From assembly GCF_000316195.1 (NCBI RefSeq), contig NZ_JH994111.1, positions 1,247,470 through 1,311,469 of the forward strand: 64,000 bases of DNA. Direction: 5' to 3'. A program made the position numbers and the translations under genes. Origin of the DNA: Brachyspira hampsonii 30446. GTDB lineage: Bacteria; Spirochaetota; Brachyspiria; Brachyspirales; Brachyspiraceae. Below, piece after piece: positions 25,142 to 34,834 of the stretch. The notes beneath the pieces are model-generated. The model made no database searches. It was not told the DNA's origin and worked only from the letters and a program-made list of their open reading frames with translations. Position 1 is the stretch's first letter. Each line of letters opens with the position of its first letter.

Positions 25142-26878
25142 TTATAATTTACTGTTTATCTCATTGAATAATTCTTGTTTTTTTGTTTTTACATATTCAA
25201 TTATTTCATCAACTTTAACTTCAATACTTTCTTGTGATTTTCTAAGTTTGAATTCAACTACACCTCTTTGAAGTGATTTTTTACCAACTATTATTCTCAT
25301 AGGAATACCTATTAAATCGCAGTCATTAAGTTTAACTCCTAGTCTTTCTTTTCTGTCATCAAACATAGTTTCTATTTTAATATCATTAAGAGCATTATAA
25401 ATTTCTTCTGCTTTTTTGAATGATTCTTCTCCCTCTTTATCTATAGCAACAACTATAGCCTCATAAGGAGCAACACTTATAGGAAATATTATCCCCTTAT
25501 CATCATAATTTTGTTCAATAACAGAAGCCAAAGCCCTATTGACACCTATTCCGTAACATCCCATTATAGGAGTAATTTCTTTATTGTTTTCATCTAATAC
25601 CTTAAAATTAAAGGCTTCAGTATATTTATCGCCTAGTTTAAAAATATGTCCTAATTCTAATCCTTTTTTCTGATATAAAGTCTCTCCGCACTCAGGACAT
25701 TTATCACCCTCTTTTGCAGTTCTAAAATCACCCCATACATCAATATTAAAATCTCTTTGTATATTAACATTTTTTATATGAGTATCATCTTTATTACCTC
25801 CGACTATTGCATCAGATACTGATTTTATAGAATAGTCGGCAAATATTCTTATTTTCTTTTTTAATCCTATAGGAGAAGCAAAACCAACTCTAGCTCCTGT
25901 AACTTCTTTTACAGTATCTTCATCAGCAAGTTCTATATCAAGTCCCCCTAATGCATTAGAAAGTTTAGTTTCATTTATTTCTAAATCTCCTCTAATGGCA
26001 ACTAGTATAATTTCTCCTTCTTCTGTTTTATAAATTATACTTTTTATAAAATTTTTTGAAGAAGTATTAAAAAACTTTTCCAAGTCATTTATAGTTTTTA
26101 TATCTGGAGTATTTACTTCCTCTAATGGTTTATCAGTATAAAATTTAACTTTTTCATCTTCTTTTACATTAGCTTTTTCAACATTAGCCCTGTATCCGCA
26201 TTTAGAACAGAAAATTATAGTTTCCTCACCTACTTCACTTAATACCATAAACTCTTCGCTTCCTTCTCCTCCCATAGCTCCGCTGTCTGCTTTTACACTT
26301 ACTGTATCAAGTCCCATTCTTTTAAAAATTTTTGTGTATGCTTTGCTCATATCATTATAGGTTTTATCCAGACTTTCTTTAGTTATATGAAATGAATAAG
26401 CATCTTTCATTATAAACTCTTTAGATCTTATAACTCCGAATCTTGGTCTTATCTCATCTCTGAATTTTGTATGTATTTGATATAAAGTTAAAGGTAAATC
26501 CTTGTATGATTGTATTTCATTCTGTGCTGTTATAGTGAAAGCCTCTTCATGTGTAGGTCCCATAGCCATGTCAGCATTATTTCTATCTTTTAATCTGAAT
26601 AATTCTTTTTTAAATCTTTCCCATCTTCCAGAAGGTGTTAATAATTCTTTAGAAACTAGTATCGGCATTATGCATTCATTAGAGCCTATAGCATCCATTT
26701 CTTCCCGTATTATATTAGATATCTTATTTAATACTCTCACTCCCAAAGGAAGATATGAATAAAGACCATTTGATATTTTTCTTGCAAGTGCTGCCCTTAA
26801 CATTAATTTGTTTGAAGCTATTATTGCATCACTTGGTGCTTCTTTTAATGTAGGCATAAATAGTTTCGATAAACGCAT
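25142..26878 (-). CDS. proS: Proline--tRNA ligase, bacterial type with editing domain
   Basis: This 578-residue class II synthetase charges tRNA-Pro. Motif 1 lies around YLPLGVRVLNKISNIIREEM, motif 2 around IHTKFRDEIRPRFGVIRSKE, and motif 3 in GCYGIGVNRALASVIEQ. The 230-410 insertion with VKADSGAMGGEGSEEF, IKSIIYKTEEGEI and GLDIELADEDTVKEVTGARV is the INS editing domain of bacterial-type ProRS that clears mischarged alanine. The C-terminal anticodon-binding domain holds MFDDRKERLGVKLNDCDLIG. Length and order are normal. AAGGA stands six bases before ATG. It follows dxr on the same strand with a 113-bp gap. Confidence 0.95.
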   Translation of the reverse strand: MRLSKLFMPTLKEAPSDAIIASNKLMLRAALARKISNGLYSYLPLGVRVLNKISNIIREEMDAIGSNECIMPILVSKELLTPSGRWERFKKELFRLKDRNNADMAMGPTHEEAFTITAQNEIQSYKDLPLTLYQIHTKFRDEIRPRFGVIRSKEFIMKDAYSFHITKESLDKTYNDMSKAYTKIFKRMGLDTVSVKADSGAMGGEGSEEFMVLSEVGEETIIFCSKCGYRANVEKANVKEDEKVKFYTDKPLEEVNTPDIKTINDLEKFFNTSSKNFIKSIIYKTEEGEIILVAIRGDLEINETKLSNALGGLDIELADEDTVKEVTGARVGFASPIGLKKKIRIFADYSIKSVSDAIVGGNKDDTHIKNVNIQRDFNIDVWGDFRTAKEGDKCPECGETLYQKKGLELGHIFKLGDKYTEAFNFKVLDENNKEITPIMGCYGIGVNRALASVIEQNYDDKGIIFPISVAPYEAIVVAIDKEGEESFKKAEEIYNALNDIKIETMFDDRKERLGVKLNDCDLIGIPMRIIVGKKSLQRGVVEFKLRKSQESIEVKVDEIIEYVKTKKQELFNEINSKL

Positions 26879-26991
26879 AATATTTCCTTAAATAATTTTT
26901 TGATAATCATATATTATAAGATTAAAATTATCAACTATATAATAACTTAATAATATCATATAGTTATAAATATTGTACTTTCTAATAATTC

Positions 26992-28146
26992 TTATTTTGA
27001 AATAGAGTTAATCATCCAAGCCGTTTCTTTTCTTATTTCACTGTCCATATTTATAATATTATCTATTGTTGCTGGAACATTTATTTTTATTTCGCATACC
27101 TTTGATACTATATTAAATATATCAGTAAAACGAATTTTCTTTTGCAAAAATGAATATACACATACTTCATTAGCAGCATTTAAAACGCAAGGATAAAGTC
27201 CTCCTTTCTTTCCGCATTCATAAGCTAGTCTAAGCATTACAAATTTATCAAAGTCCATTTTATAAAAATTTATTTCTGAATGTTCATATAATCTTAATTT
27301 TTCAAAAGGAGTATTTCTAATTTCAGGATAAGTTAATGCATGCTGTATCGGAAGACGCATATCATTTTTACCAATTTGAGCATAAATTTCCCCGTCATTC
27401 ATTTCTATCATAGAATGTATTAAACTTTGCGGGTGAATAATGGTTTCTATTTTATCATAATCCAAATTAAATAAATGATGTGCCTCTATCACTTCAAAGC
27501 CCTTATTTATCATAGTGGCACTGTCTATAGTTATTTTACTTCCCATAGCCCAAGTGGGGTGTTTTAAAGCCATTTCAACTGTTACATTTTTTAACTCTTC
27601 TTTTGGAGTTCTAAAGAAAGGACCGCCTGATGCTGTTATTATAACTTTTGAAAGAGATTCCTTAGGAAAATGCCTTAACATTTGAAATATTGCAGAATGC
27701 TCGCTGTCTATTGGTATTAATTTTGCATTATGCTCTTTCAATAATTGGTTTATTATATCTCCGCCTACAACTAATGTTTCTTTATTGGCTAATGCGATTG
27801 TTTTACCTTTTTTTATAGCCTCCACTGTAGGTAGAAATCCTGCATATCCGGTTAGAGCATTAACTAATATATCAAAATCAGTATGCTTTACAAAATCAGC
27901 AATAGTTCCTTCATGAATATTTATATTTTTTGCTAAGTCATAATCTTTAAAAATATTTTCTGCATTCTTATCAGCTATATTTACAGTTTTAGGCTTAAAC
28001 TCTTCGCATAATGTTCTCAATATATCTATTTTACTGTTTGCAGACATTCCTACTATTTCAAAGTCATTATTAAACTCCCTCACAACTGAGCAAGTATTAG
28101 TACCAATAGAACCTGTGGCTCCTAACAAAAGAATTCTTTTTTTCAT
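26992..28146 (-). CDS. dxr: 1-deoxy-D-xylulose 5-phosphate reductoisomerase
   Basis: The enzyme makes 2-C-methyl-D-erythritol 4-phosphate, the committed step of the MEP isoprenoid pathway, with NADPH and a divalent metal. RILLLGATGSIGTNTCSVV is the cofactor loop; IPIDSEHSAIFQML, ITASGGPFFRT and KHPTWAMGSKITIDSATMIN hold the metal and substrate residues; ALTYPEIRN and LNAANEVCVYSF follow. I start at the ATG at 28146 (384 residues), the usual family N-terminus, with AGAAG four bases upstream. An in-frame TTG 21 bases earlier would add seven unusual residues and overlaps a GGGAG. The position next to proS is a frequent arrangement in spirochaetes. Confidence 0.93.
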   Translation of the reverse strand: MKKRILLLGATGSIGTNTCSVVREFNNDFEIVGMSANSKIDILRTLCEEFKPKTVNIADKNAENIFKDYDLAKNINIHEGTIADFVKHTDFDILVNALTGYAGFLPTVEAIKKGKTIALANKETLVVGGDIINQLLKEHNAKLIPIDSEHSAIFQMLRHFPKESLSKVIITASGGPFFRTPKEELKNVTVEMALKHPTWAMGSKITIDSATMINKGFEVIEAHHLFNLDYDKIETIIHPQSLIHSMIEMNDGEIYAQIGKNDMRLPIQHALTYPEIRNTPFEKLRLYEHSEINFYKMDFDKFVMLRLAYECGKKGGLYPCVLNAANEVCVYSFLQKKIRFTDIFNIVSKVCEIKINVPATIDNIINMDSEIRKETAWMINSISK

Positions 28147-28374
28147 ATTACTTCTAAATGCTCCCAAATATTTTTTTAATTAAAATATAATATATCAAAA
28201 TCATAAATTAATAAATAGATATAAATTAAAAATATTGTTTTATGTATTTTTTTTAATAGCCGATAATATTTCGGAATAAGCATAACTAAACATAACTATT
28301 GAAATTTATCGTTATTTATATATAATACTTATTCAAATTAATTTAAAATTTTAAAAATAACGGATTTTTACTAA

Positions 28375-30003
28375 ATGTCAAATAAGAAATTTAATTTAAA
28401 AATAGCTACATTAGCTTCATGGGTATTATTATTTTTTGCTTGGATTTTCTTTTATGCAGTAACTCAAAGACCTACTACAGTTTTTTGGATTGTACTTGCA
28501 ATATCTGCTGTTATAACAATTATTACATTAATAGTAGATAGAAAACAAATAGTATCTTTTTTGAAGATGCGGTTTGTACATAAAGCTTTTTTCGGTATAT
28601 TATCATTAATAATAATTCTTGCTATACTTGTAGGTCTATACATCATAAGTATAAATTTCCCTATAAGATTTGACTTGACACAAAATAAATCATATACAGT
28701 ATCTCAGCAGACTACTGATGTATTATCTAGAATAGACAGTCCTCTTTCTATAGTTGTACTTAGAGCACCTAGTACTGATCCTACATCAGCAGATTGGAGA
28801 GCTGATTTATTATTAGAGCAATATAAAAGAATAAATAAACATATATCCGTAGAATATATTAACCCTATAGAAAAACCTTCTGCTAAAAGTAAATATCAAA
28901 TGACTCAGGTTGGAGAAATAGTATTTACTTACGGACAAGGTAAACAAGTTAGGGTATATAGAAAAGATTTAACAACTCAGTCTAAAGTAACTTCAGATCC
29001 TCTATTTGTAGGAGAAGAAAAATTTACTCAGGCAATATATACTTTACTTGATACAGAATCTTATACAGTATACTTCACAGTAGGGCATGGAGAAAGACAA
29101 ATACAAGACAGAGGCGGAGAAGGTTTGTCTTATGTAAAAACTTATTTAGAAAATGAAAATTATAAAGTAAAAGAATTGAATATTATACTTGAAAATATTC
29201 CTACAGATGCATCATTAATAGTAATAGCGGCACCGGTTGAAACATTCAGTGATTTTGAAATAGATAAATTAAATAATTATGTAAAAACAGGAGGAAAACT
29301 TCTTGTTTTATATGACAGCTTTATGGATAGAAGTAAATTTAATTGCAATTTGGGTACTTTCTTATCTGATTGGGGATTTAAAACTAAAAATGATTATATA
29401 ATAGATACTGCTTCAAGTGTTGTTATACCTGTTAATATAGTACCTCAATATACTTCACACCCTATTACTCAAACATTAAAAGAAGGAAATGTATTTGCAT
29501 GCTTAGTTGTTGCAAGAAGCATATTAAGCGGAGAAAATAAATATAACGGCAGCTTTGAAGATATAATTACAACTACACCTCAGGGATATGGAAAAGAAGA
29601 AGCTACTTTTGATTTATCAAGAGCAAGATTCAATCCTAGAACGGATATACAAGGTCCTGTGCCTTTGGCTATAAGCGGTACTTATGAAATAGAGGGCAGA
29701 AAAGAACCGGCAAGAATAGTTGTTTTCGGTGATGCTACATTTGCTTTGAATGCATATATTAATCCGGAACAAGGTCAGTCTGTGGACATAGCATTTGCTG
29801 GAAATAAAGATTTATTTATGAATACTGTTGCATATCTTTTGGAAGCCAGACAGAAAATTACTATAAGACCAAAAGAAGCAAGCATAAAAAATCTTACTCT
29901 TACTACTACTCAAACTAATTTTATAAGATATGTTGCTCAAATAGGTTTGCCTTGCTTATTTGGTATATTAGGCATATTAATATGGTTCCTAAGAAGAAGA
30001 TAA
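28375..30003 (+). CDS. GldG-like ABC-transporter auxiliary membrane protein
   Basis: Of 542 residues the first 100 hold three hydrophobic segments, the large middle part is periplasmic, and one segment (GLPCLFGILGILIWFLRRR) ends the protein. FDLTQNKSYTVSQQTTDVLS is the hallmark start of the GldG/ABC_transp_aux periplasmic domain; FTVGHGERQIQD and LIVIAAPVETFSDFEIDKL are further matches. In gliding Bacteroidetes GldG works with GldA and GldF; elsewhere the role is unknown. No GldA-type ATPase or GldF permease gene is in the window, so its partners must lie elsewhere. A Wzx-like gene follows 31 bp downstream. The ribosome site is weak (CGGAT). Confidence 0.78.
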   Translation: MSNKKFNLKIATLASWVLLFFAWIFFYAVTQRPTTVFWIVLAISAVITIITLIVDRKQIVSFLKMRFVHKAFFGILSLIIILAILVGLYIISINFPIRFDLTQNKSYTVSQQTTDVLSRIDSPLSIVVLRAPSTDPTSADWRADLLLEQYKRINKHISVEYINPIEKPSAKSKYQMTQVGEIVFTYGQGKQVRVYRKDLTTQSKVTSDPLFVGEEKFTQAIYTLLDTESYTVYFTVGHGERQIQDRGGEGLSYVKTYLENENYKVKELNIILENIPTDASLIVIAAPVETFSDFEIDKLNNYVKTGGKLLVLYDSFMDRSKFNCNLGTFLSDWGFKTKNDYIIDTASSVVIPVNIVPQYTSHPITQTLKEGNVFACLVVARSILSGENKYNGSFEDIITTTPQGYGKEEATFDLSRARFNPRTDIQGPVPLAISGTYEIEGRKEPARIVVFGDATFALNAYINPEQGQSVDIAFAGNKDLFMNTVAYLLEARQKITIRPKEASIKNLTLTTTQTNFIRYVAQIGLPCLFGILGILIWFLRRR

Positions 30004-30034
30004 AAAAATTATATACAATGAAAGTTAATATAAT

Positions 30035-31309
30035 ATGAACAAAATAAAAATATTATACAAAAAATATTCATATTATATTAACTATGCTTTATTAGTATTA
30101 ATAAACGGTATTGCAAGTGTATTAAATTATGTATCTTCAATATATGTCAATAGAAGTTTATCAATATCGGATTTTGCTCATTATAATGGTATTACAAATA
30201 TATATTCTATAATAGTTTTAACAGTTTCAAGCTTTAGTTATTATATAATGCATAATTATAAAGATGATGAAGATGCATATACTTATTGGGCTTACGGATA
30301 CACTATTGCAATTATAATATCTGTTCTTTATATATTATCTATACCATTAATTAATATACTTTTTAATATAAATAGTTATAGCTCTCTTTTAATTATGTCT
30401 ATTGCAATATTTGCTACTATACTATTTATAGTTTCTCAATCTATATTAAGAATTAATAATTATATAGGCTATGATTATACTGCAAATCTAATAGCAGCAT
30501 TCATATCAAAAATAGTTTTACTAGTTTATTTCATCATAACAGGTCTTACTTTAGAAAAAGCAGTTATCACTGTAACAGCATTTGCTTTACTATATTTTAT
30601 TATAAATATAATAGAATTAAAAAAACTTAATCTCCCCTACTTTACAATATTAAATAAAATAAAAACATATTTCTCAAAGCAAAAAATTTATATATTCTTT
30701 AGTTATATAATTCATATAGCTATAATAAATTTTATATTTAATTGGATATCATTAAGCGATGTGTTAATGGCTAATAGATATTTAGATAAAACAAGTGCAG
30801 GATACTACTCTACTATATCATTAATAATAAAAATGTTTTTTTATATAGGAACTCCAATAGCTTCAGTTATGTTTTCTTATATTTTAATAGCCAAAAAAGA
30901 TAATAATAAAAACAAAGAAACAAAAATACTCTATTATTCTATTGCACTTTTTATATTTGCTTCTATTTGTCTGTCAGCGTTTTTAATTGTATTTGCAAAA
31001 CAAATAGTATTAATACAATTTACAAACAGATATGAAGCTATTATTCCATTGATTCCTCAGGCAGTAATTTTTGGATTTTCTTTAGGCTTTACAGTCATTG
31101 CATTTAACTATGGGCTTGCTTATAAATTATTTACCCCATTTTACGGATACTTAATTATATTTGCTTATGTATATTTTTCATTAAGAAATGGGCTTAGAAC
31201 TTTTGAAAATTTCATGTTAATAATGAAAATATTTTTTATAGCTTTGCTTATATACAATATTCTAATCATATTAATACATAGAATAATATTAGGAACTAAT
31301 GAAAAATAA
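30035..31309 (+). CDS. MOP-superfamily polysaccharide flippase (Wzx-like)
   Basis: The 424-residue protein has about twelve hydrophobic segments. The start, YALLVLINGIASVLNYVSSI, and YVNRSLSISDFAHYNGIT fit the oligosaccharide flippase family, in which lipid-linked glycan units cross the inner membrane. Sequence identity is too low to name a substrate, and it is 19 kb from the glycan cluster. It lies just downstream of the GldG-like gene and may share its transcript. Start ATG at 30035; no strong ribosome site, though GAAAG lies upstream. Confidence 0.75.
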   Translation: MNKIKILYKKYSYYINYALLVLINGIASVLNYVSSIYVNRSLSISDFAHYNGITNIYSIIVLTVSSFSYYIMHNYKDDEDAYTYWAYGYTIAIIISVLYILSIPLINILFNINSYSSLLIMSIAIFATILFIVSQSILRINNYIGYDYTANLIAAFISKIVLLVYFIITGLTLEKAVITVTAFALLYFIINIIELKKLNLPYFTILNKIKTYFSKQKIYIFFSYIIHIAIINFIFNWISLSDVLMANRYLDKTSAGYYSTISLIIKMFFYIGTPIASVMFSYILIAKKDNNKNKETKILYYSIALFIFASICLSAFLIVFAKQIVLIQFTNRYEAIIPLIPQAVIFGFSLGFTVIAFNYGLAYKLFTPFYGYLIIFAYVYFSLRNGLRTFENFMLIMKIFFIALLIYNILIILIHRIILGTNEK

Positions 31310-31355
31310 AAATAGTAATTAAAAAATATTATAAAGTTAGTTATAAAAATTATTT

Positions 31356-32100
31356 TTAGAATCTACCGCCTTTTTCATAAATCAACTTAGTTATTTTACT
31401 GTTATTTTTAGTTATTGCATAATAGACTTGTTTCAAAACTACTTGACAAGATTGTATATTAAATTTTTATAATTTATCAATTATAAAAATAATGTTTTAC
31501 ATGTTGTATAAAATATAGTCTTAGTATATAAATATGCAGTCTTTTTGCTTCTCGCCGCAGGCGGGCTGTGCCTGGGTCACCAAAAGAAGTGGGGGTGTGG
31601 GGGCTAGTCCCCACAAAATTATAAAAAATTAGTTTTGAAACAAGTCTAATATAATGCTGTGTTTCCATCTTTATCTTTAGCATTAAGATCGGTTCCAGCT
31701 TCTATCAATTATACTCCATTTTCATTTAATGATATTTTGGTATTTACATCAGCTTTTTTTCTATAAAGATTTTGGATATTTCTGCTCTATTATACATTAT
31801 AGAATGTATTAGAGCGGTAAATCCAGACTTGTCTTTTACATTGATATTAGCACATTTTTCTATGAGTATTTTAGATATTTCATCTTGTTTATAAATGATA
31901 TAAAACATTAATGGGGTTAGACCATCTTCTATTCTGGCACTTATATCAACTTTTTTATCATTTATAAGCTATAAAACCACTTCAGTATCACCAGCTACTA
32001 TATACGATAATAATTGTGCTGCATTTTCAGCTTTTCCAGAATATAAAGCATTAAAACTAAATAAAGTATACAGTACTACCATTAATACAATTTTTTTCAT
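31356..32100 (-). pseudogene. Exported ankyrin-repeat protein gene, interrupted by a MITE
   Basis: An ATG at 32100, with AGAGG before it, opens a signal peptide (MKKIVLMVVLYTLFSFNALY) and ankyrin repeats such as INDKKVDISARIEDGLTPLM and CANINVKDKSGFTALIHSIM. The frame is broken by a TAG (31969-31971), a lost A in an A run (31754-31760), a TAA (31709-31711) and a 222-bp MITE at 31425-31646. Beyond the MITE the last repeat continues: removing the element and one TA gives GNTALYYYAITKNNSKITKL in frame, ending at 31356. The product was probably a periplasmic or surface protein-binding protein. It is clearly non-functional now. Confidence 0.9.
31425..31646. mobile_element. MITE copy 2, inserted in the ankyrin pseudogene
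   Basis: The 222-bp element has perfect 17-bp terminal inverted repeats (GACTTGTTTCAAAACTA) and TA on both sides (31423-31424, 31647-31648). It is homologous to copy 1 in reverse orientation: shared parts are CTACTTGACAA, TTTTACATGTTG, ATGCAGTCTTTTTGCTTCT and the complement of CCCCACTTCTTTTG. The G+C-rich core differs in detail. It contains no transposase. The TA duplication and ends resemble Tc1/mariner or IS630-type elements, so a transposase in trans is likely. Confidence 0.9.
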
Positions 32101-32286
32101 ATAAACCTCTTTAATAAAAATATTTTATATATGATACATTAATTATATTATTTTGTAAATATAAATATTTTATTATAGATGATAAAAAGAATTATTATAT
32201 ATTTTAATATAATTATATTGTAAATTATTATATTATTAATATATGTTTTTAGTGAATATATTTAAATAATTAATAAAAATAAATAT

Positions 32287-32325
32287 AAAATAAAAGCTGA
32301 TAACTGCAATAATCAGTCATCAGCT
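32287..32325 (-). terminator. Terminator of the Crp-like gene
   Basis: On the minus strand AGCTGATGACTG (32325-32314) pairs with CAGTTATCAGCT (32306-32295), with one mismatch, followed by TTTATTTTAT. Confidence 0.8.
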
Positions 32326-32348
32326 AACTTATTTAAAATTATTTACTA

Positions 32349-32984
32349 TTATGATTTCTTTCTCTTTAAATCGATTTGTCTTTGAATCTCTTTTAAGTTT
32401 TTAACATAAATTGTATTAGTTCTAATATCTATTTTACCTGTTTTTACCAATGTATTTAAAACTTTCTGTACTTCAACCACCTTTACACCGCACCAATTAG
32501 CTATATCATTTATAGTGGCATTCAATTCCTGAGGCTCATAATAATGATCTCTAGGTATATTCTGAAGTTCTGCTAGAAGTAAAAGACAGTCATATACTCT
32601 CAAATCAGTTTCATTTAACTGAAGTATTAAAAGTCTTCTTTTGGCATCAAATATTCTTTTAGCAAAAGTCTTTGACAGCTTCAAAGCCATAACTGTATTG
32701 TTAGCCAATATATTTTGGAAATTTTCTTTTCTTAATTCCAAAAGCACTGTAGGCTCATTTGCTATAGCTGATGCACTTCTTGTGGTATCTTCTAATATAG
32801 CCATTTCTCCGAAAAATTCACCGGGATAAACTATGTCTAATAATTTTTCAACATCTTTTATAACTTTGGTAATTTTTACAGATCCGCTTTGAACTAAATA
32901 GAATTTATCTCCTCTTTCATATTCCAGAAATATAACATCGTCAGTATTGTATTTTTTTGTATGAGAACTTAAATTATTATCCAT
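32349..32984 (-). CDS. Crp/Fnr-family transcription regulator
   Basis: The 211-residue protein has an N-terminal cyclic-nucleotide-binding beta-roll (VIFLEYERGDKFYLVQSGSV, DIVYPGEFFGEMAILEDTTR, SASAIANEP) and a C-terminal winged-helix domain (ELNATINDIANWCGVKVVEV, QKVLNTLVKTGKI). FGEMAILEDTTRSA matches the phosphate-binding cassette, including the arginine. The target genes are unknown. It sits 30 bp downstream of a second cyclic-nucleotide-binding gene and probably shares a transcript, ending at the terminator at 32.3 kb. AAGGA is six bases before ATG. Confidence 0.87.
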   Translation of the reverse strand: MDNNLSSHTKKYNTDDVIFLEYERGDKFYLVQSGSVKITKVIKDVEKLLDIVYPGEFFGEMAILEDTTRSASAIANEPTVLLELRKENFQNILANNTVMALKLSKTFAKRIFDAKRRLLILQLNETDLRVYDCLLLLAELQNIPRDHYYEPQELNATINDIANWCGVKVVEVQKVLNTLVKTGKIDIRTNTIYVKNLKEIQRQIDLKRKKS

Positions 32985-33014
32985 ATTTGTTCCTTACTTT
33001 CTTTTTATATAAAA

Positions 33015-34001
33015 TTACAGTCTTGAAATACTTGCATTTGCTTCTTTTGAGAAATTATCCATAGGAGGCATTGAAATAACTTTTTGATAATATGCTTTTG
33101 CTTTAGTTTTATTTCCGCTGCCCTCACAGCTCTTAGCTAAAAATAGTATAGCCTCTTTAACATTTGAAGATTTAGGATATTTTTTTATCGCTGATAATAA
33201 TACAGTTGAAGCATTATCATACTTATTTATATTATAATAGCATTTACCCATATAAAATATAGAATTCTCAGCAACAGCAGTATCAGGGCTTTTAATTAAA
33301 TTATTAAATGCTTTTAATGAATTAATATAATCATTATTGTTATATAATTCAACAGCCTTATTATATGCAGGATCATTAATTGCTGCTTTAGCCTGAGTTT
33401 TAGGAGCTGAAACAGGAGCATTTGAAACAGGCGGTGCTATATCGCTATCATCTGTAATATCTAATTCTTCTTTACATTCTTCAATTTTTTCTTTTACAGT
33501 ATTATAAAAAGCAGAATCTTCATCAGCATATTGTATATATCTTTTATAAGCATAAAGGGCATTTCTATACTTTTTATTTTTAAAGTAAAACTCCCCTATT
33601 CCGTATAATCCCTCTAAAGGATCCTGACCTTCCTCACTTATATCATTTTCTACAAGTTCTCTTACTCTTTTATTAATTCTTCTAAGCTGATTTGAAAATA
33701 CCTTTAACATTTTTATTATTATAGGTTTATTCTTTTCAATCAAACTTTCAAATTCTTCATAAGTAATGATAATAACAACACAATCGGTTAAGCACTGAAC
33801 AGTATCTTCCTGCGGATAAGTACCTAGTATACTTTTTACCCCAAAAAACTCTCCTATATTAATAAGCTCCCTAGTTTCATATCCTGTTTCTTCCGATAAA
33901 AATATACTTTGAGCCTGACCTTGTTTTAATATATAAACTCTATCTGAGGTATCGCCTGTGAAATATACTATGGAACCTGCTTTATATACTCTTGTTTGCA
34001 T
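33015..34001 (-). CDS. Cyclic-nucleotide-binding domain plus TPR repeat protein
   Basis: Residues 1-115 form a cNMP-binding domain (SIVYFTGDTSDRVYILKQGQ, INIGEFFGVKSIL), although the usual R/A-rich phosphate cassette reads FGVKSILGTYPQEDT, so nucleotide binding may be altered. Residues 130-180 and 210-328 carry TPR repeats (LYGIGEFYFKNKKYRNALYA, AVELYNNNDYINSLKAFNNL, AKSCEGSGNKTKAKAYYQKV), joined by a proline/alanine linker. There is no DNA-binding domain, so it probably senses a signal and binds a protein. The pairing with a Crp-like regulator in tandem is, from memory, also seen in other spirochaetes. Confidence 0.8.
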   Translation of the reverse strand: MQTRVYKAGSIVYFTGDTSDRVYILKQGQAQSIFLSEETGYETRELINIGEFFGVKSILGTYPQEDTVQCLTDCVVIIITYEEFESLIEKNKPIIIKMLKVFSNQLRRINKRVRELVENDISEEGQDPLEGLYGIGEFYFKNKKYRNALYAYKRYIQYADEDSAFYNTVKEKIEECKEELDITDDSDIAPPVSNAPVSAPKTQAKAAINDPAYNKAVELYNNNDYINSLKAFNNLIKSPDTAVAENSIFYMGKCYYNINKYDNASTVLLSAIKKYPKSSNVKEAILFLAKSCEGSGNKTKAKAYYQKVISMPPMDNFSKEANASISRL

Positions 34002-34114
34002 TAAATTTTTTCCTTAACTAATAATTTAATTATATCTAAAGTTTTTTAGAATAAAAAAAGATTATTTTATTATATTATTCTATCACTTATAATACTTTTT
34101 TCAAGTTATTTTTT

Positions 34115-34702
34115 TCATTTTCTTAGTTTATTTATCATATCTATAGTTTCAATATCAATGTCTTTAGATCTTGTATTTAGTTCATCTATTATAATTTTTA
34201 TCTCCTCATCTGATATATTTTGCCCAAATTTAGCTTTTGCAGTAATATTTTTAATTTTTATAACGCCTACAAGCATATTTTTTTGTGCATAATCAAATAT
34301 TTTATTGTCTATAGATAAATTATTATTATTGGGTTCATATTTTCTTACTATTTTGTATAAAATTTCTTTTCTTCTTGATATATCATCTATAGTTTGAAAT
34401 TCACCTTCTATAAAAACTGAAAAGAAAAACTGTGTCGGTATCATTTTACCATTTAAAAATTCAGATGGTATATATGAATATGGTTTTGAAGCACTAAAAG
34501 ATACTTTAGGATTATTTTTCAAAATTTCATATTTCCTTCCAGCCATAGCTCCATGAAAATATATTTCATAATTTTCATAGCAAAAACTTATAGGTACAGC
34601 ATAAGGTATATTATCAGGTAAAGCCATAACTCCGAATTCTATACTATTAAGCATATTATATATTTCTTCTCTGTCTTCAAATATAAAATCTTTTCTTCTC
34701 AT
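34115..34702 (-). CDS. NimA-like pyridoxamine 5'-phosphate oxidase family flavoprotein
   Basis: This 195-residue protein has the split-barrel flavin-binding pattern of the Pyridox_ox_2 group: MLNSIEFGVMALPDNIPYAV, PISFCYENYEIYFHGAMAGR, KYEILKNNPKVSFSASKPY and FFFSVFIEGEFQTIDD. Relatives bind FMN or related cofactors and include the nitroimidazole-resistance reductases NimA-J; most are of unknown substrate. It is a lone minus-strand gene divergent from nadE. The ribosome site (TTTGG) is weak. Confidence 0.8.
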   Translation of the reverse strand: MRRKDFIFEDREEIYNMLNSIEFGVMALPDNIPYAVPISFCYENYEIYFHGAMAGRKYEILKNNPKVSFSASKPYSYIPSEFLNGKMIPTQFFFSVFIEGEFQTIDDISRRKEILYKIVRKYEPNNNNLSIDNKIFDYAQKNMLVGVIKIKNITAKAKFGQNISDEEIKIIIDELNTRSKDIDIETIDMINKLRK

Positions 34703-34834
34703 ACACCAAATATAACTATTTAAATTGTATTATAGTTGTAGACTAAATTAATAATTTTTATTATAATATATATAACGGTTTATTATATTTTTTCTTTATA
34801 AATTAATTATTTAAATTATTTGGAGTTACTTGAT

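Noticed and set aside
31477-31683. 68-codon minus-strand frame
   Set aside because: It lies mostly within MITE copy 2 and runs across its boundary into the ankyrin pseudogene; no independent support as a gene.
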